Of a stretch of DNA of 64,000 nt, positions 10,012 to 18,796 are shown in pieces (positions within the stretch are counted from its first letter, which is position 1; every line of letters begins with the position of its first letter). This DNA comes from Rubellimicrobium thermophilum DSM 16684. GTDB taxonomy: Bacteria; Pseudomonadota; Alphaproteobacteria; Rhodobacterales; Rhodobacteraceae. The notes under the pieces were generated by a model. That model ran no database searches, was not told the DNA's origin, and saw only the letters and a list, made by a program, of their open reading frames with translations. Location of the stretch: the NCBI RefSeq assembly GCF_000442315.1, contig NZ_KE557320.1, positions 1,141,606-1,205,605 on the forward strand, written 5' to 3'. The translations under genes were made by a program, and so were the position numbers.

Positions 10012-11298
10012 CTATTCCGCCGCGACGGCGTAGCTGCGGCGGCCCTTGAGGCGCGCCTCGATCTCGGGGCGGAAATTGCGGATGAGCCCCTGGATGGGCC
10101 AGGCTGCGGCATCGCCCAGCGCGCAGATCGTGTGCCCCTCCACCTGACGGGTCACGTCAAGGAGCATGTCGATCTCCTCCAGCTCGGCCTCGCCGCGGAC
10201 GAAGCGTTCCATGACGCGCATCATCCAGCCGGTTCCTTCGCGGCAGGGGGTGCACTGGCCGCAGGATTCGTGCTTGTAGAACTTCGACAGGCGCCAGATG
10301 GCCTTCACGATGTCGGTGGACTTGTCCATGACGATCACGGCCGCCGTGCCGAGGCCGGATCTCTGCTCGCGCAGCCAGTCGAAATCCATGATCGCATCGG
10401 CCATCACCTCGCCGCGGAGGCAGGGGACGGAAGAGCCGCCCGGAATCACGGCCAGCAGGTTGTCCCAGCCGCCGCGGATGCCGCCGCAATGACGGTCGAT
10501 CAGCTCGCGGAAGGGGATCGACATGGATTCCTCGACCACGCAGGGGCGGTTCACATGGCCGGAGATGGCAAAGACCTTGGTGCCCGTGTTGTTGGGCCGG
10601 CCGAAGGAGGCGAACCAGGACGCCCCGCGCCGCAGGATGGTGGGCACGACGGCGATCGATTCGACATTGTTGACCGTCGTCGGGCAGCCCCAGAGCCCCG
10701 CCCCGGCGGGGAAGGGCGGCTTCATGCGCGGCATGCCCTTCTTGCCTTCGAGCGATTCGAGCAGCGCCGTCTCCTCGCCGCAGATATAGGCGCCGGCACC
10801 GTGATGGAGGTAGAGGTCGAAGTCCCAGCCCGAGCCGCAGGCATTGCGCCCGATCAGACCTGCCTCATAGGCCTCGTCGATGGCGCGCTGGAGCGCCTCC
10901 CTCTCGCGGATGTATTCACCGCGGATGTAGATGTAGCAGGCATGCGCCCCCATGGCGAAGGAGGCGATCAGGCAGCCCTCGACCAGCGTATGCGGATCAT
11001 GGCGCATGATCTCGCGGTCCTTGCAGGTGCCGGGCTCGGATTCGTCGGCATTGACGACCAGATAGGACGGCCGGCCGTCGCTTTCCTTGGGCATGAAGGA
11101 CCATTTGAGGCCGGTGGGAAAGCCCGCGCCGCCGCGACCGCGCAGGCCGGAGGCCTTCACCTCGTTGATGATCCAGTCGCGGCCCTTCGCGATGATGTCC
11201 TTCGTGCCGTCCCAGTGACCGCGGGCGCGGGCGCCGGTCAGGGAGCGGTCATGCATCCCGTAGAGATTGGTGAAGATGCGGTCCTTGTCCTCGAGCAT
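10012..11298 (-). CDS. nuoF: NADH-quinone oxidoreductase subunit F
   Basis: NADH- and FMN-binding subunit at the tip of complex I, 428 residues. The glycine-rich stretch [15 protein letters not shown] (NADH/FMN), the segment [17 protein letters not shown], and the N3 [4Fe-4S] motif [12 protein letters not shown] are present. The frame is open upstream to 11427, but [14 protein letters not shown] at 11298 is the family start and the DUF5337 gene ends 5 bases before it. Downstream lies a hairpin and a convergent small gene. Confidence 0.97.
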   Translation of the reverse strand: MLEDKDRIFTNLYGMHDRSLTGARARGHWDGTKDIIAKGRDWIINEVKASGLRGRGGAGFPTGLKWSFMPKESDGRPSYLVVNADESEPGTCKDREIMRHDPHTLVEGCLIASFAMGAHACYIYIRGEYIREREALQRAIDEAYEAGLIGRNACGSGWDFDLYLHHGAGAYICGEETALLESLEGKKGMPRMKPPFPAGAGLWGCPTTVNNVESIAVVPTILRRGASWFASFGRPNNTGTKVFAISGHVNRPCVVEESMSIPFRELIDRHCGGIRGGWDNLLAVIPGGSSVPCLRGEVMADAIMDFDWLREQRSGLGTAAVIVMDKSTDIVKAIWRLSKFYKHESCGQCTPCREGTGWMMRVMERFVRGEAELEEIDMLLDVTRQVEGHTICALGDAAAWPIQGLIRNFRPEIEARLKGRRSYAVAAE

Positions 11299-11302
11299 CG
11301 GC

Positions 11303-11596
11303 TCAGTCCCGTTCGTTGCGGCGCAGGCGCCAGGCCCGCCATGTGAGATACAGCGCCAGGCCGAAGCCGGCCAGTGCGAAGAGATCGAAGAGGGCCCGCC
11401 AACGCTGGGGCCAGTTCCAGTGCCCACCGGCCCAGGTCGCCGCGATCCAGAGCGCGCCGGTGACGGCCACGGCCAGCGCCGCCTGCCGCCCGAGCCGGAC
11501 CAGTTCGGGACTGGCGGGACGCAGATCGGGCATCGCCGGCGGGGACGCCGGTCTGCGCCGCCCCCCCGCCTTCGCCGGGTTGCGCCGGGCCGTCAC
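11303..11596 (-). CDS. DUF5337 family small membrane protein, nuo-linked
   Basis: 97 residues from a GTG 3 bases after the nuoE stop; an internal ATG ([10 protein letters not shown]) would give 76. Two hydrophobic helices (about [19 protein letters not shown] and [19 protein letters not shown]) are joined by a short basic-aromatic loop, and an arginine-rich tail follows. This matches the DUF5337 proteins found beside nuoF in Rhodobacterales. An inner-membrane accessory to complex I is a fair guess; no activity is known. Confidence 0.8.
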   Translation of the reverse strand: MTARRNPAKAGGRRRPASPPAMPDLRPASPELVRLGRQAALAVAVTGALWIAATWAGGHWNWPQRWRALFDLFALAGFGLALYLTWRAWRLRRNERD

Positions 11597-11599
11597 GCC

Positions 11600-12767
11600 T
11601 CAGCCCCGCGCGGCAAGAAGGCGGCGAGCCTGACCCACCCAATCATCGCGCTCCACCCGGCCACGGAAGCTGCCCAGCCGCGAATTCACCCATGCAATCT
11701 CGCCCGGACCCCAGGCCGCGATCTGGTCGTAATGCCAGATACCCAGCTCATGCAGCAGGGCGGCGAGCTTCGGGCCGATCCCCTCGATCGCCTCGAGATC
11801 GTCTCCGCCCCCCTCGCGCGGGCCCGTGCAGGAGGGCGGGGGCCTGTTCGGGCACGGGCGCGGGATCCCCCGCAGGGCTGGGCGCGACAGTGGCCCGGGC
11901 ATCGCGGCCCGGCTCGCGCGCCCCATCGGGACGGCCGGCCGATTCGGCCTCGGCCTCCTGCACCGTGATGCCCAGACCATCCGCGGGAATCCCTTCGGAC
12001 GGCCGCGGTTCCTGCGCCTCCTCGGCGGCGACAGGCGGCGGCTCCTCGGGCGGGGCGCTGCGCCGCCAGGGGGTGACAAGGGGCACCTCGGTGCCGTCGA
12101 TGCGCTTCACGGTATCGCCGATCTCGAGCGCCAGCGCGACCGAGCCGTTATGCGGCTGGCGCCCCTCGCCCGCCCATTGCGTCAGCGTCGTCGGGCCGCC
12201 CTCCGGTTCGGAGGCAAAGCGACCGATCTGGGAGCCGGGAACCGGCACCTCGCCCGCAGCCAGCGCATCGAGCAGCCTCTCGAGCGATTCGGGCGTCAGA
12301 TCCTCGTAATAGTCCTTGCCGATCTGGGCCATGGGCGCATTCGCGCAGGCGCCGAGGCATTCGACCTCTTCCCAGGAGAACAGGCCGTCGGCCGAGGGAT
12401 GATGCGGCTCCTCCGAGATGCGGCGTCGGCAGACCTCGATCAGATCCTCCGAGCCGCGCAGCATGCAGGGGGTGGTCCCGCAGATCTGCACATGCGCGAT
12501 GCGCCCCACCGGAGCGAGCTGGAACATGAAGTAGAACGTCGCCACCTCGAGCGCGCGGATATAGGGCATGCCCAGCATGTCGGCCACGGCCTCGATAGCC
12601 GGCCGGGTCAGCCAGCCCTCCTGCTCCTGCGCGCGCCACAGCAGCGGGATGATCGCGCTGGCCTGCCGCCCTTCGGGATATTTGGCGATCTGCGCCTCGG
12701 CCCAGGCGCGGTTGGCAGGGGTGAAGGCGAAGGATTCGGGCTGTTCGGCGTGAAGGCGGCGGAGCAT
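11600..12767 (-). CDS. nuoE: NADH-quinone oxidoreductase subunit E with long C-terminal extension (single-base frameshift)
   Basis: Carries the N1a [2Fe-2S] cluster: ligands in CGTTPC and CLGAC lie in the first 160 residues, the normal thioredoxin-like NuoE. It is followed by a roughly 130-residue Pro/Glu/Ala-rich linker and a C-terminal module [20 protein letters not shown] plus [19 protein letters not shown] that resembles a helix-hairpin-helix (GIGPK) unit. The frame breaks in a C6 run at 11808-11813; removing one base gives 388 codons. Such extended NuoE proteins occur in Rhodobacterales. The role of the tail is unknown. Confidence 0.93.
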
Positions 12768-12874
12768 CGGTATCCCATCGTTGCGGCGGCGGCATGGGCG
12801 GGCAGCCTGCGCCCCTGCCGCCCCCTCAAGCATGATTGGCGGCGCGAGGGAAGGCCCGTCGCACCGCAGGTCTC

Positions 12875-13175
12875 TCAGATGCAGGTCTGCGACTGGATGC
12901 GGATGGCATCGCTGCCCGCCGCCTCGAGCCGGCCTTCGGCCTGAAGCGCGGCCGTCAGGGCCGGCAGATCCGCCTGCGTCAGATTGGCGCGCAGCAGCAC
13001 GGCACCGACATTGTCGCGGGTCAGCACGCAGCCTTCCGCCTCGATGGCGCGCAGGAGGCGTTCCTGCGGCGGCAGGCTGTCGGATGCCGGAGCCGGAGGG
13101 GCAGAGGGCGCACCCCCGCCCGCAGGCGAGAAGGGCCAGCGGCGCAAGGAAGGCAAGGCAGAGACGGAGGGTCAT
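12875..13175 (-). CDS. Small lipoprotein-like protein between nuoD and nuoE (single-base frameshift)
   Basis: N-terminus [19 protein letters not shown] is a lipoprotein-type signal with cysteine 18. After a short Pro/Ala linker the mature part reads [20 protein letters not shown] and ends RIQSQTCI, so two further cysteines may pair. The frame breaks at 13113-13121 (C-rich run); dropping one base gives 99 codons. It lies 120 bases after nuoD and 107 before nuoE on the same strand. I know no function. Confidence 0.7.
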
Positions 13176-13295
13176 GCGGATCTCCCTGGCAAGGTCCGGT
13201 GTCGCCCTTGATAGGAGGCCCGCAACGGAGCGGCAACCACAGGGAACCGGAACCCCGCGGCAACCCGCCGAAGCCGGCCTGCCCGGCCGGGCCTG

Positions 13296-14579
13296 CTAGC
13301 GGTCGATGGACCCGAAGACGATGTCCAGCGTGGCGATGATGGCGGACACATCGGCCAGCATGTGCCCCCGCGCAAGATGATCGATCGCCTGAAGATGGAG
13401 ATAGTCGGCGCAGCGGATCTTGGCGCGATAGGGGCGGTTCGTGCCATCGGCCACGAGATAGACCCCGAATTCGCCCTTGGGCGCCTCCACCGCGGCATAG
13501 ACCTCGCCCGCGGGGACGTGGAAGCCCTCGGTGTAGATCTTGAAGTGATGGATGAGGGCCTCCATGGAGGTCTTCATCGCGCCGCGCGTCGGCGGGGTCA
13601 GCTTGCCGCGGGCCAGGACATCGCCATGTTCCACCCGGAGCTTGGCCAGGGCCTGACGGATGATCTTCGTACTCTCGCGCATCTCGGCCATGCGGACGAG
13701 ATAGCGGTCATAGTTGTCGCCGTTCCGGCCGACGGGAATCTCGAAGTCGAACTCCGAATAGCATTCGTAGGGCTGGGAGCGGCGCAGATCCCAGGGCAGA
13801 CCCGAAGCCCGGGCCATCGGGCCGGACAGGCCCCAGTCCTGCACGTCCTTTTCCGTCACGATGGCGATATCGACATTGCGCTGCTTGAAGATGCGGTTCT
13901 CGGTCAGCAGCGTGTCGATGTCGTCGAGCACCTTCGGAAACTGTTCGGCCCAGGCCTCGATGTCATCGAGAAGCGGCTCGGGCAGGTCCTGATGGACGCC
14001 GCCGGGGCGGAAATAGTTCGCATGCATCCGCGCGCCCGAGGCCCGTTCGTAGAATTCGAAGATCTTCTCGCGCTCCTCGAAGCCCCAAAGCGGCGGCGTC
14101 AGTGCGCCCACATCCATCGCCCATGTCGTGACATTCAGCAGATGGTTCAGGATGCGCGTCAGCTCGGAATAGAGAACGCGGATCAGCGAGGCGCGGCGCG
14201 GCACCTGCACGCCGGTGAGCCTCTCGATGGCGAGGCACCACATATGCTCCATCGCCATGGGCGAGCAGTAGTCGAGCCGGTCGAAATAAGGCAGCGACTG
14301 GAGATAGGTGCGCGTCTCGGTCAGCTTCTCGGTGCCGCGATGGAGAAGGCCGATATGGGGGTCCACCCGTTCGACGATCTCGCCGTCAAGCTCCAGCACG
14401 AGGCGCAGCACGCCATGGGCGGCGGGATGCTGCGGACCGAAATTGATGTTGAAGTTGCGGATCTTCTGTTCCGCCGTGAGCACGTCGCCGAAACGCGCGC
14501 GACCGGCGTCGCCCTCCCGCTCCGGAACGCTATCGCGCAGGCTGGCCCCAAGCTCGCCGTCCATCGCCATGCTCCTCAT
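13296..14579 (-). CDS. nuoD: NADH-quinone oxidoreductase subunit D
   Basis: 49-kDa-type subunit that forms the quinone site with NuoB, 427 residues. Family landmarks are [20 protein letters not shown] near residues 44-65 and the conserved HRGTEKL. The ATG at 14579 overlaps the nuoC stop by four bases; downstream in-frame ATGs (MAMDG) are alternatives. Intact, no frameshift seen. Confidence 0.97.
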   Translation of the reverse strand: MRSMAMDGELGASLRDSVPEREGDAGRARFGDVLTAEQKIRNFNINFGPQHPAAHGVLRLVLELDGEIVERVDPHIGLLHRGTEKLTETRTYLQSLPYFDRLDYCSPMAMEHMWCLAIERLTGVQVPRRASLIRVLYSELTRILNHLLNVTTWAMDVGALTPPLWGFEEREKIFEFYERASGARMHANYFRPGGVHQDLPEPLLDDIEAWAEQFPKVLDDIDTLLTENRIFKQRNVDIAIVTEKDVQDWGLSGPMARASGLPWDLRRSQPYECYSEFDFEIPVGRNGDNYDRYLVRMAEMRESTKIIRQALAKLRVEHGDVLARGKLTPPTRGAMKTSMEALIHHFKIYTEGFHVPAGEVYAAVEAPKGEFGVYLVADGTNRPYRAKIRCADYLHLQAIDHLARGHMLADVSAIIATLDIVFGSIDR

Positions 14580-15223
14580 GCCTTCTCGTCGCCCGGCAGC
14601 CGATGCGCCCCCCCTTCCCAGGGGGACAGGAAGTCGAACAGGCGGTATTCCTGGGTCAGCTTTACGGGTTCGTAGACCACGCGCTTGACGGTCTCGTCGT
14701 AGCGGACCTCGCTGTAGCCGGTGGTGGGAAAGTCCTTGCGCAGGGGATGCCCGCGGAAGCCGTAATCGGTCAGGATGCGCCGCAGGTCCGGATGTCCGGA
14801 GAAGACGACCCCGAACATGTCGAAGACCTCGCGCTCGAACCAGTTGGCGCAGGGAAAGACGGCGGTGACGGAGGGCACCATGTCCGTCTCGCCCGTGCGG
14901 AGCTTCACCCGGATGCGGTGATTCCGGTACATCGACAGGAGGTGATAGACGACGTCAAAGCGCTCCTCGCGTGCGGGCCAGTCCACCGCCGTGATATCCA
15001 CCAGGGTGGAGAACCGGCAGCGGTCGTCATGGCGCAGGAAGGTCAGCACGTCCACGATGGCCTCGCGCGTCACCTCGATGGTGAGCTCGCCGAAGGCGAC
15101 GGTCCGCCCCGTCATGGCAGCACCGATACGCCCCTCCAGATAGGCGCCCAGCTCCTCGAGCGGGTGGACGGCAGGGGCCCCGGCGGCCTCGGGGACAGAT
15201 GCGGCGGCAGATGTTTCGGCCAT
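14576..15223 (-). CDS. nuoC: NADH-quinone oxidoreductase subunit C
   Basis: 30-kDa-type peripheral subunit, 215 residues. The family signature [18 protein letters not shown] followed by [14 protein letters not shown] is present near the C-terminus. C and D are separate genes here, not fused as in enterobacteria. An AAGGA lies 10 bases before the ATG. The gap after nuoB is 12 bases. Confidence 0.97.
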   Translation of the reverse strand: MAETSAAASVPEAAGAPAVHPLEELGAYLEGRIGAAMTGRTVAFGELTIEVTREAIVDVLTFLRHDDRCRFSTLVDITAVDWPAREERFDVVYHLLSMYRNHRIRVKLRTGETDMVPSVTAVFPCANWFEREVFDMFGVVFSGHPDLRRILTDYGFRGHPLRKDFPTTGYSEVRYDETVKRVVYEPVKLTQEYRLFDFLSPWEGGAHRLPGDEKA

Positions 15224-15235
15224 GCGGGATATCCT

Positions 15236-15881
15236 TCAGCGGACGATGGTGCCGGTCCGGCGGATCTTCCGCTGGAGCTGGAGGATGCCGTAGAGCAGCG
15301 CCTCGGCCGTGGGCGGGCAGCCGGGAACATAGACATCCACAGGCACGATGCGGTCGCATCCCCGCACCACCGAATAGGAAAAGTGGTAGTACGCCCCCCC
15401 CGTTCGCGCAGGACCCCATCGAGATGACGTAGCGCGGCTCGGGCATCTGGTCATAGATCTTGCGGAAGGCGGGCGCCATCTTGTTGGTCAGCGTGCCAGC
15501 CACGATGATCAGGTCGGACTGCCGGGGCGAGGCGCGCGGCGCGGTGCCGAACCGCTCGAGGTCGTAGCGCGGCATCGAGGTGTGCATCATCTCCACCGCG
15601 CAGCAGGCCAGACCGAAGGTCATCCAGTGGAGCGAGCCGGTCCGCGCCCAGTTGATGACATCCGCCGTCGAGGTGACGAGAAAGCCGCGATCGGCCAGAT
15701 CGGCATTCATCCGCGCCACCGTCGCCTCGCGGTCGGGTCCGGCGGTGTAGAGACCGGTCTGCACCCCCTGCGTGACAAGGCTGCCGGTCTGCGGCCCGCC
15801 CTGCACGAGGCTGCCGCCCACGCCTTCGGGCGTCAGGCCGGCCAGGCTGGTCGTGGTGCGGTCCTGCGTCGTCACTGCCAT
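15236..15881 (-). CDS. nuoB: NADH-quinone oxidoreductase subunit B (single-base frameshift)
   Basis: Holds the terminal [4Fe-4S] cluster N2 that reduces quinone. Ligand segments [18 protein letters not shown] and [12 protein letters not shown] are all present, but the last lies in another frame: a C8 run at 15394-15401 has one base too many, since seven restore [15 protein letters not shown]. The corrected gene has 214 codons, with an N-terminal extension of about 40 residues. The ATG overlaps the nuoA end by 10 bases. Because N2 is essential for function, this is best read as a sequence error. Confidence 0.95.
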
Positions 15882-16240
15882 TCCAGCGCCCCCTTCTTCC
15901 ATTCGTAGGCGAATCCGATGGTCAGCACGACGAGGAAGACCATCATCGACCAGAAGGCCGCCATGCCGATCTCTCCGAAGGCCACCGCCCAGGGGAAGAG
16001 AAAGGCGACCTCGAGGTCGAAGATAATGAACAGGATGGAGACGAGGTAGAACCTCACGTCGAATTTCATCCGCGCGTCGTCGAAGGCGTTGAAACCGCAC
16101 TCATAGGCGGAGACCTTCTCCGGATCCGGGTTGCGCACGGCCAGGACGACCGCGGCCAGGATGAGGATCACCCCCAGCGCCACGGCCAAGCCGAGGAAGA
16201 TCAGGATCGGCAGATAATCCCGGAGAAGTCCTTCGGTCAC
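15872..16240 (-). CDS. nuoA: NADH-quinone oxidoreductase subunit A
   Basis: Small membrane subunit with three helices, 122 residues. The conserved [20 protein letters not shown] loop is present. The frame is open upstream to 16321, but GTG at 16240 has GGAGG at the right distance and matches the family N-terminus ([18 protein letters not shown]). It is the first gene of the nuo cluster. Confidence 0.96.
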   Translation of the reverse strand: MTEGLLRDYLPILIFLGLAVALGVILILAAVVLAVRNPDPEKVSAYECGFNAFDDARMKFDVRFYLVSILFIIFDLEVAFLFPWAVAFGEIGMAAFWSMMVFLVVLTIGFAYEWKKGALEWQ

Positions 16241-16551
16241 ATGCGCCTCCTCGCTGTGCGCCTTTGGGATCAGGCGCAGAACGCCCTCCGGCCTCTTACC
16301 GCCCGCCCCGTGGGGGGTCAACGGCGGGGGGCGGTTCCGCCCGGCGTCCGGCCGGCGTCCTGGATGGCGTCCCGGATGGCGTCCCGGATGGCGTCCCGGA
16401 TGGCGGCGCGATCCGTGGCAGCCCCCGGGGCCCCGGTCGGGCGCCGGGACAGGGGTCCGGATCCGCCGTCATGGTCCTGCCGCGGCGGGCGGCCCATTCT
16501 CGCGGCAGGGCAGAGCCGTCGCCCGCAGGAGTCGCGGAAACCGGCCGGCCC
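16241..16551. other. Intergenic region upstream of nuoA
   Basis: 311 bases between the DUF1622 gene and nuoA, expected to hold the nuo promoter on the minus strand. I find no convincing -35/-10 pair. It contains a 12-base tandem repeat. A plus-strand open frame here translates the repeat as VPDG units and has no family resemblance, so I do not call a gene. Confidence 0.5.
16362..16405. repeat. 12-base tandem repeat (about 3.7 copies)
   Basis: GGATGGCGTCCC is repeated exactly at 16362, 16374 and 16386, followed by a partial copy GGATGGCG. A degenerate CCGGCGTC stretch precedes it. It sits about 120-165 bases upstream of the nuoA start. Confidence 0.9.
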
Positions 16552-16980
16552 TCAGCCCTCGCGAGCGCCCGGCGGGGGTGTCAGCTCCTCGCGCAGGGCC
16601 CGCAGCTCGCGCTCGAGGACAAAGGAGATGCCGAGCGGATCAGGACAAGAAGGCCCAGGAACAGCAGATCCGCGCGGGCCAGGCTGAGCGCCGTCCGGAT
16701 GATGTCCGAGACGATCAGCAGCTCCAGCCCCGCGAGGATGTAGCAGCCGACTTCCATCCTCTCGCGGTTGAAGCCGCGAATTCGGGCGGCGGCCTTCTCT
16801 GCAGGCTCGGTCCGCAGGACGCCGAGGGCAAAGCGCAGCGCCCCCAGGACGAGAACCAGGATCGCCGCGATGTCGATCCCGGCCAGACCCATTCGAGCGC
16901 CATGACGAGCCAGTCCAGACGGCCACGCCGCCCATCCCCGCGGCCAGCCCCTGCCACGGCCCTGCCAGCGCATCAGTCAT
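16552..16980 (-). CDS. DUF1622 family membrane protein (compensating frameshifts)
   Basis: The core DIAAILVLVLGALRFALGVL ... RERMEVGCYILAGLELLIVS ... LLFLGLLVLIR matches the DUF1622 family of small integral membrane proteins. It lies in a different frame from the start (MTDALAGPWQG) and from the end (FVLERELRALREEL), yet start and stop are in one frame over 143 codons. This means at least two opposite one-base errors, near 16,900 and near 16,640. The start overlaps the VOC gene end by 8 bases, so the two form an operon. Function unknown. Confidence 0.7.
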   Translation of the reverse strand: MTDALAGPWQGLAAGMGGVAVWTGSSWRSNGSGRDRHRGDPGSRPGGAALCPRRPADRACREGRRPNSRLQPREDGSRLLHPRGAGAADRLGHHPDGAQPGPRGSAVPGPSCPDPLGISFVLERELRALREELTPPPGAREG

Positions 16981-17395
16981 GGGCAGAGGGCGACCAGATC
17001 CGGGATTCGGCGATCTCGACCGAATTGCCGGCCGGATCGCGGAGGTAGAGCGAGCGGCCGCCCCCCGGCCAGACGATCTGCTGTTCGATCGCCACGCCCG
17101 CCGCGGTCAGCCGCGCGCGCCAGGCCTCGATCCCGTCGGGCTCGGCCGCAAAGCAGACATGACCCGGCCCGCGTGCGCCATGGGGCGGAACGGGGAGCGC
17201 GCCGGGGCCGGGGGGCCGTTCCGTCGCCTCGGGACGGAAGACCAGGACCACGCCCGGACCGCAGCGGAAAAACACATGGCGGTCGCCGTCGCGCCGGATT
17301 TCCTCAAGCCCGATCACATCGCGATAGAAGGCCTGCGCGGCATCGAGGTCATCCGCATAGATCGCGGTTTCGAGGACATGGGCGGGGCGGGACAT
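16973..17395 (-). CDS. VOC family (glyoxalase/dioxygenase-like) protein
   Basis: 140 residues with the paired beta-alpha-beta-beta-beta layout. It begins HVLETAIYADDLDAAQAFYR; GPGHVCF lies mid-protein and RDPAGNSVEIAE near the end, giving likely metal ligands His/Glu. The substrate cannot be told: glyoxalase, fosfomycin-type and ring-cleaving enzymes share this fold. The frame runs open upstream to 17629, but the ATG at 17395 fits the family. It is co-transcribed with the DUF1622 gene. Confidence 0.85.
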   Translation of the reverse strand: MSRPAHVLETAIYADDLDAAQAFYRDVIGLEEIRRDGDRHVFFRCGPGVVLVFRPEATERPPGPGALPVPPHGARGPGHVCFAAEPDGIEAWRARLTAAGVAIEQQIVWPGGGRSLYLRDPAGNSVEIAESRIWSPSAHD

Positions 17396-17513
17396 GGGCG
17401 GCTCCGGCAGCGATGCAGGGGGAAAGGTGCGACAGCCGTCCTGCTCGTCAAGCGCCTCTTGGCGCAGCCGGAGGCACGCCCCATATCCTCGCCGCCCCGA
17501 GCGGAGAGAGATC

Positions 17514-17984
17514 ATGCGCCCCCCTGCCCCCGCCCCCCTTGTCCTTGCGCTTGCCCTGCTGCCCTTGCCCGCCCTCGCCGAGGAGGTGGGGCGCGTGGGC
17601 GTGGACTGGGTGGGCAACGACATCATCATCGAGGCCCTCGCCGACCCGGAGGTGGAGGGCGTGACCTGCCATATCGCCTATTTCGAGCGATCCCTGTTCG
17701 ACCGGCTCAGCCAGGGCAACTGGTTCGAGGATCCCTCCAATTCCTCCATCGCCTGCCGCCAGACCGGGCCGATCCGCATCGGCGACATCGACCGCGACGC
17801 CGATGGCGAGGTGATCTTCTCCGAAAGCCAGTCGATCATCCTCAAGGATCTGGTCGTCACGCGGATCTATGACGAGCAGGCGCAGGTGCTGATCTATCTG
17901 GCCCATGCCGCCGAGATCAGCGAGGGCAGCGCCAAGATGTCCATCTCCACGGTGCCGCTATGGCAGCCCGGCGACGGATCATGA
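17514..17984 (+). CDS. creA: CreA family periplasmic protein
   Basis: 156 residues. A signal peptide (PLVLALALLPLPALA) precedes EEVGRVGVDWVGNDIIIEAL, then VTCHIAY, the cysteine-containing IACRQTGPI, and LVVTRIYDEQAQVLIYLAH. The order and the cysteine pair match the CreA family, conserved in proteobacteria without a settled role. GGAGAGAG precedes the ATG. It is a single gene with no obvious operon partner. Confidence 0.9.
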   Translation: MRPPAPAPLVLALALLPLPALAEEVGRVGVDWVGNDIIIEALADPEVEGVTCHIAYFERSLFDRLSQGNWFEDPSNSSIACRQTGPIRIGDIDRDADGEVIFSESQSIILKDLVVTRIYDEQAQVLIYLAHAAEISEGSAKMSISTVPLWQPGDGS

Positions 17985-18113
17985 CAGGCAGAAGCAGCTC
18001 ACCGGTCCGGCGACACCGCTCCGGCGACGGCACACCGGACACCGCCGGACGCCCCCCTTGACGACCCCCCCCGGCACGGGCGTAAGCCCATGGCGTCCCA
18101 GATCGAGAACCCC

Positions 18114-18796
18114 ATGCTGATCGGCATCCTCCAGACCGGACAGGCGCCCGAGGCGCTGCGCCCGGTCCACGGCGACTATCCCGACCTCTTCCAGCGGCTG
18201 CTGCACGACCGCGGCCTGGACTTCCGCATCTGGCGCGTGCTCGATGGCGAGTTCCCCGCCGGACCGCATGACGCCGAAGGCTGGATCATCACCGGCTCGC
18301 GCTGCGGAGTCTATGAGGGGCATCCCTGGATCCCGCCGCTCGAGACGCTGATCCGGCAGATCCGCGATGCGGGCGTGCCGCTGGTGGGAATCTGCTTCGG
18401 CCATCAGATCGTCGCGCAGGCGCTGGGCGGCCGGGTGGAGAAGCATCCCGGCGGCTGGACCGTGGGCGCACCGAATACGACTGGGGGGGAGAGCGGGTCG
18501 CGCTCAACGCCTGGCACCAGGACCAGGTGACGGCGCTGCCCGAAGGCGCGCGCGTGCTGGCCTCCAGCCCCGGCTGTCCCTTCGCGGCGCTGGCCTATGG
18601 CGACAGCATCCTCACCGTGCAGGCGCATCCCGAATTCTCGCGCGAGTTCCTGGCCGACATGATCGAGAAGCGCGGCCGCGGGCTGGTCCCGGATCCGCTG
18701 CTCGATGCGGCGCAGGCGGCGCTGGACCGGCCCATCGATGATGCGCGCCTGGCCGACGACATCGCCCGGTTCTTCCTCGAAAGGCGAGCGGCATGA
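18114..18796 (+). CDS. Class I glutamine amidotransferase-like protein, gamma-glutamyl hydrolase type (single-base frameshift)
   Basis: The nucleophile elbow GICFGHQIVAQALGG and the later HPEFS are the Cys and His of a class I GATase fold. In the operon with a glutamine-synthetase-like ligase this is likely a PuuD-like hydrolase that removes glutamate from a gamma-glutamylated product. The frame breaks near 18461-18470 where one base is missing; adding it gives 228 codons including the stop and joins WTVG to TEYDWGGERVALNAWHQDQV. An upstream ATG at 18090 is an alternative start. The stop overlaps the next start (ATGA). Confidence 0.85.

Noticed and set aside
16362..16405. CRISPR array
   Set aside because: The 12-base units are directly adjacent with no spacers; the same holds for the 14-base units at 32898-32939, and no cas genes are present.
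16264..16743. Plus-strand open frame of 159 residues with VPDG repeats upstream of nuo
   Set aside because: It simply translates the 12-base tandem repeat and the antisense of the DUF1622 gene; there is no ribosome-binding site or family match.
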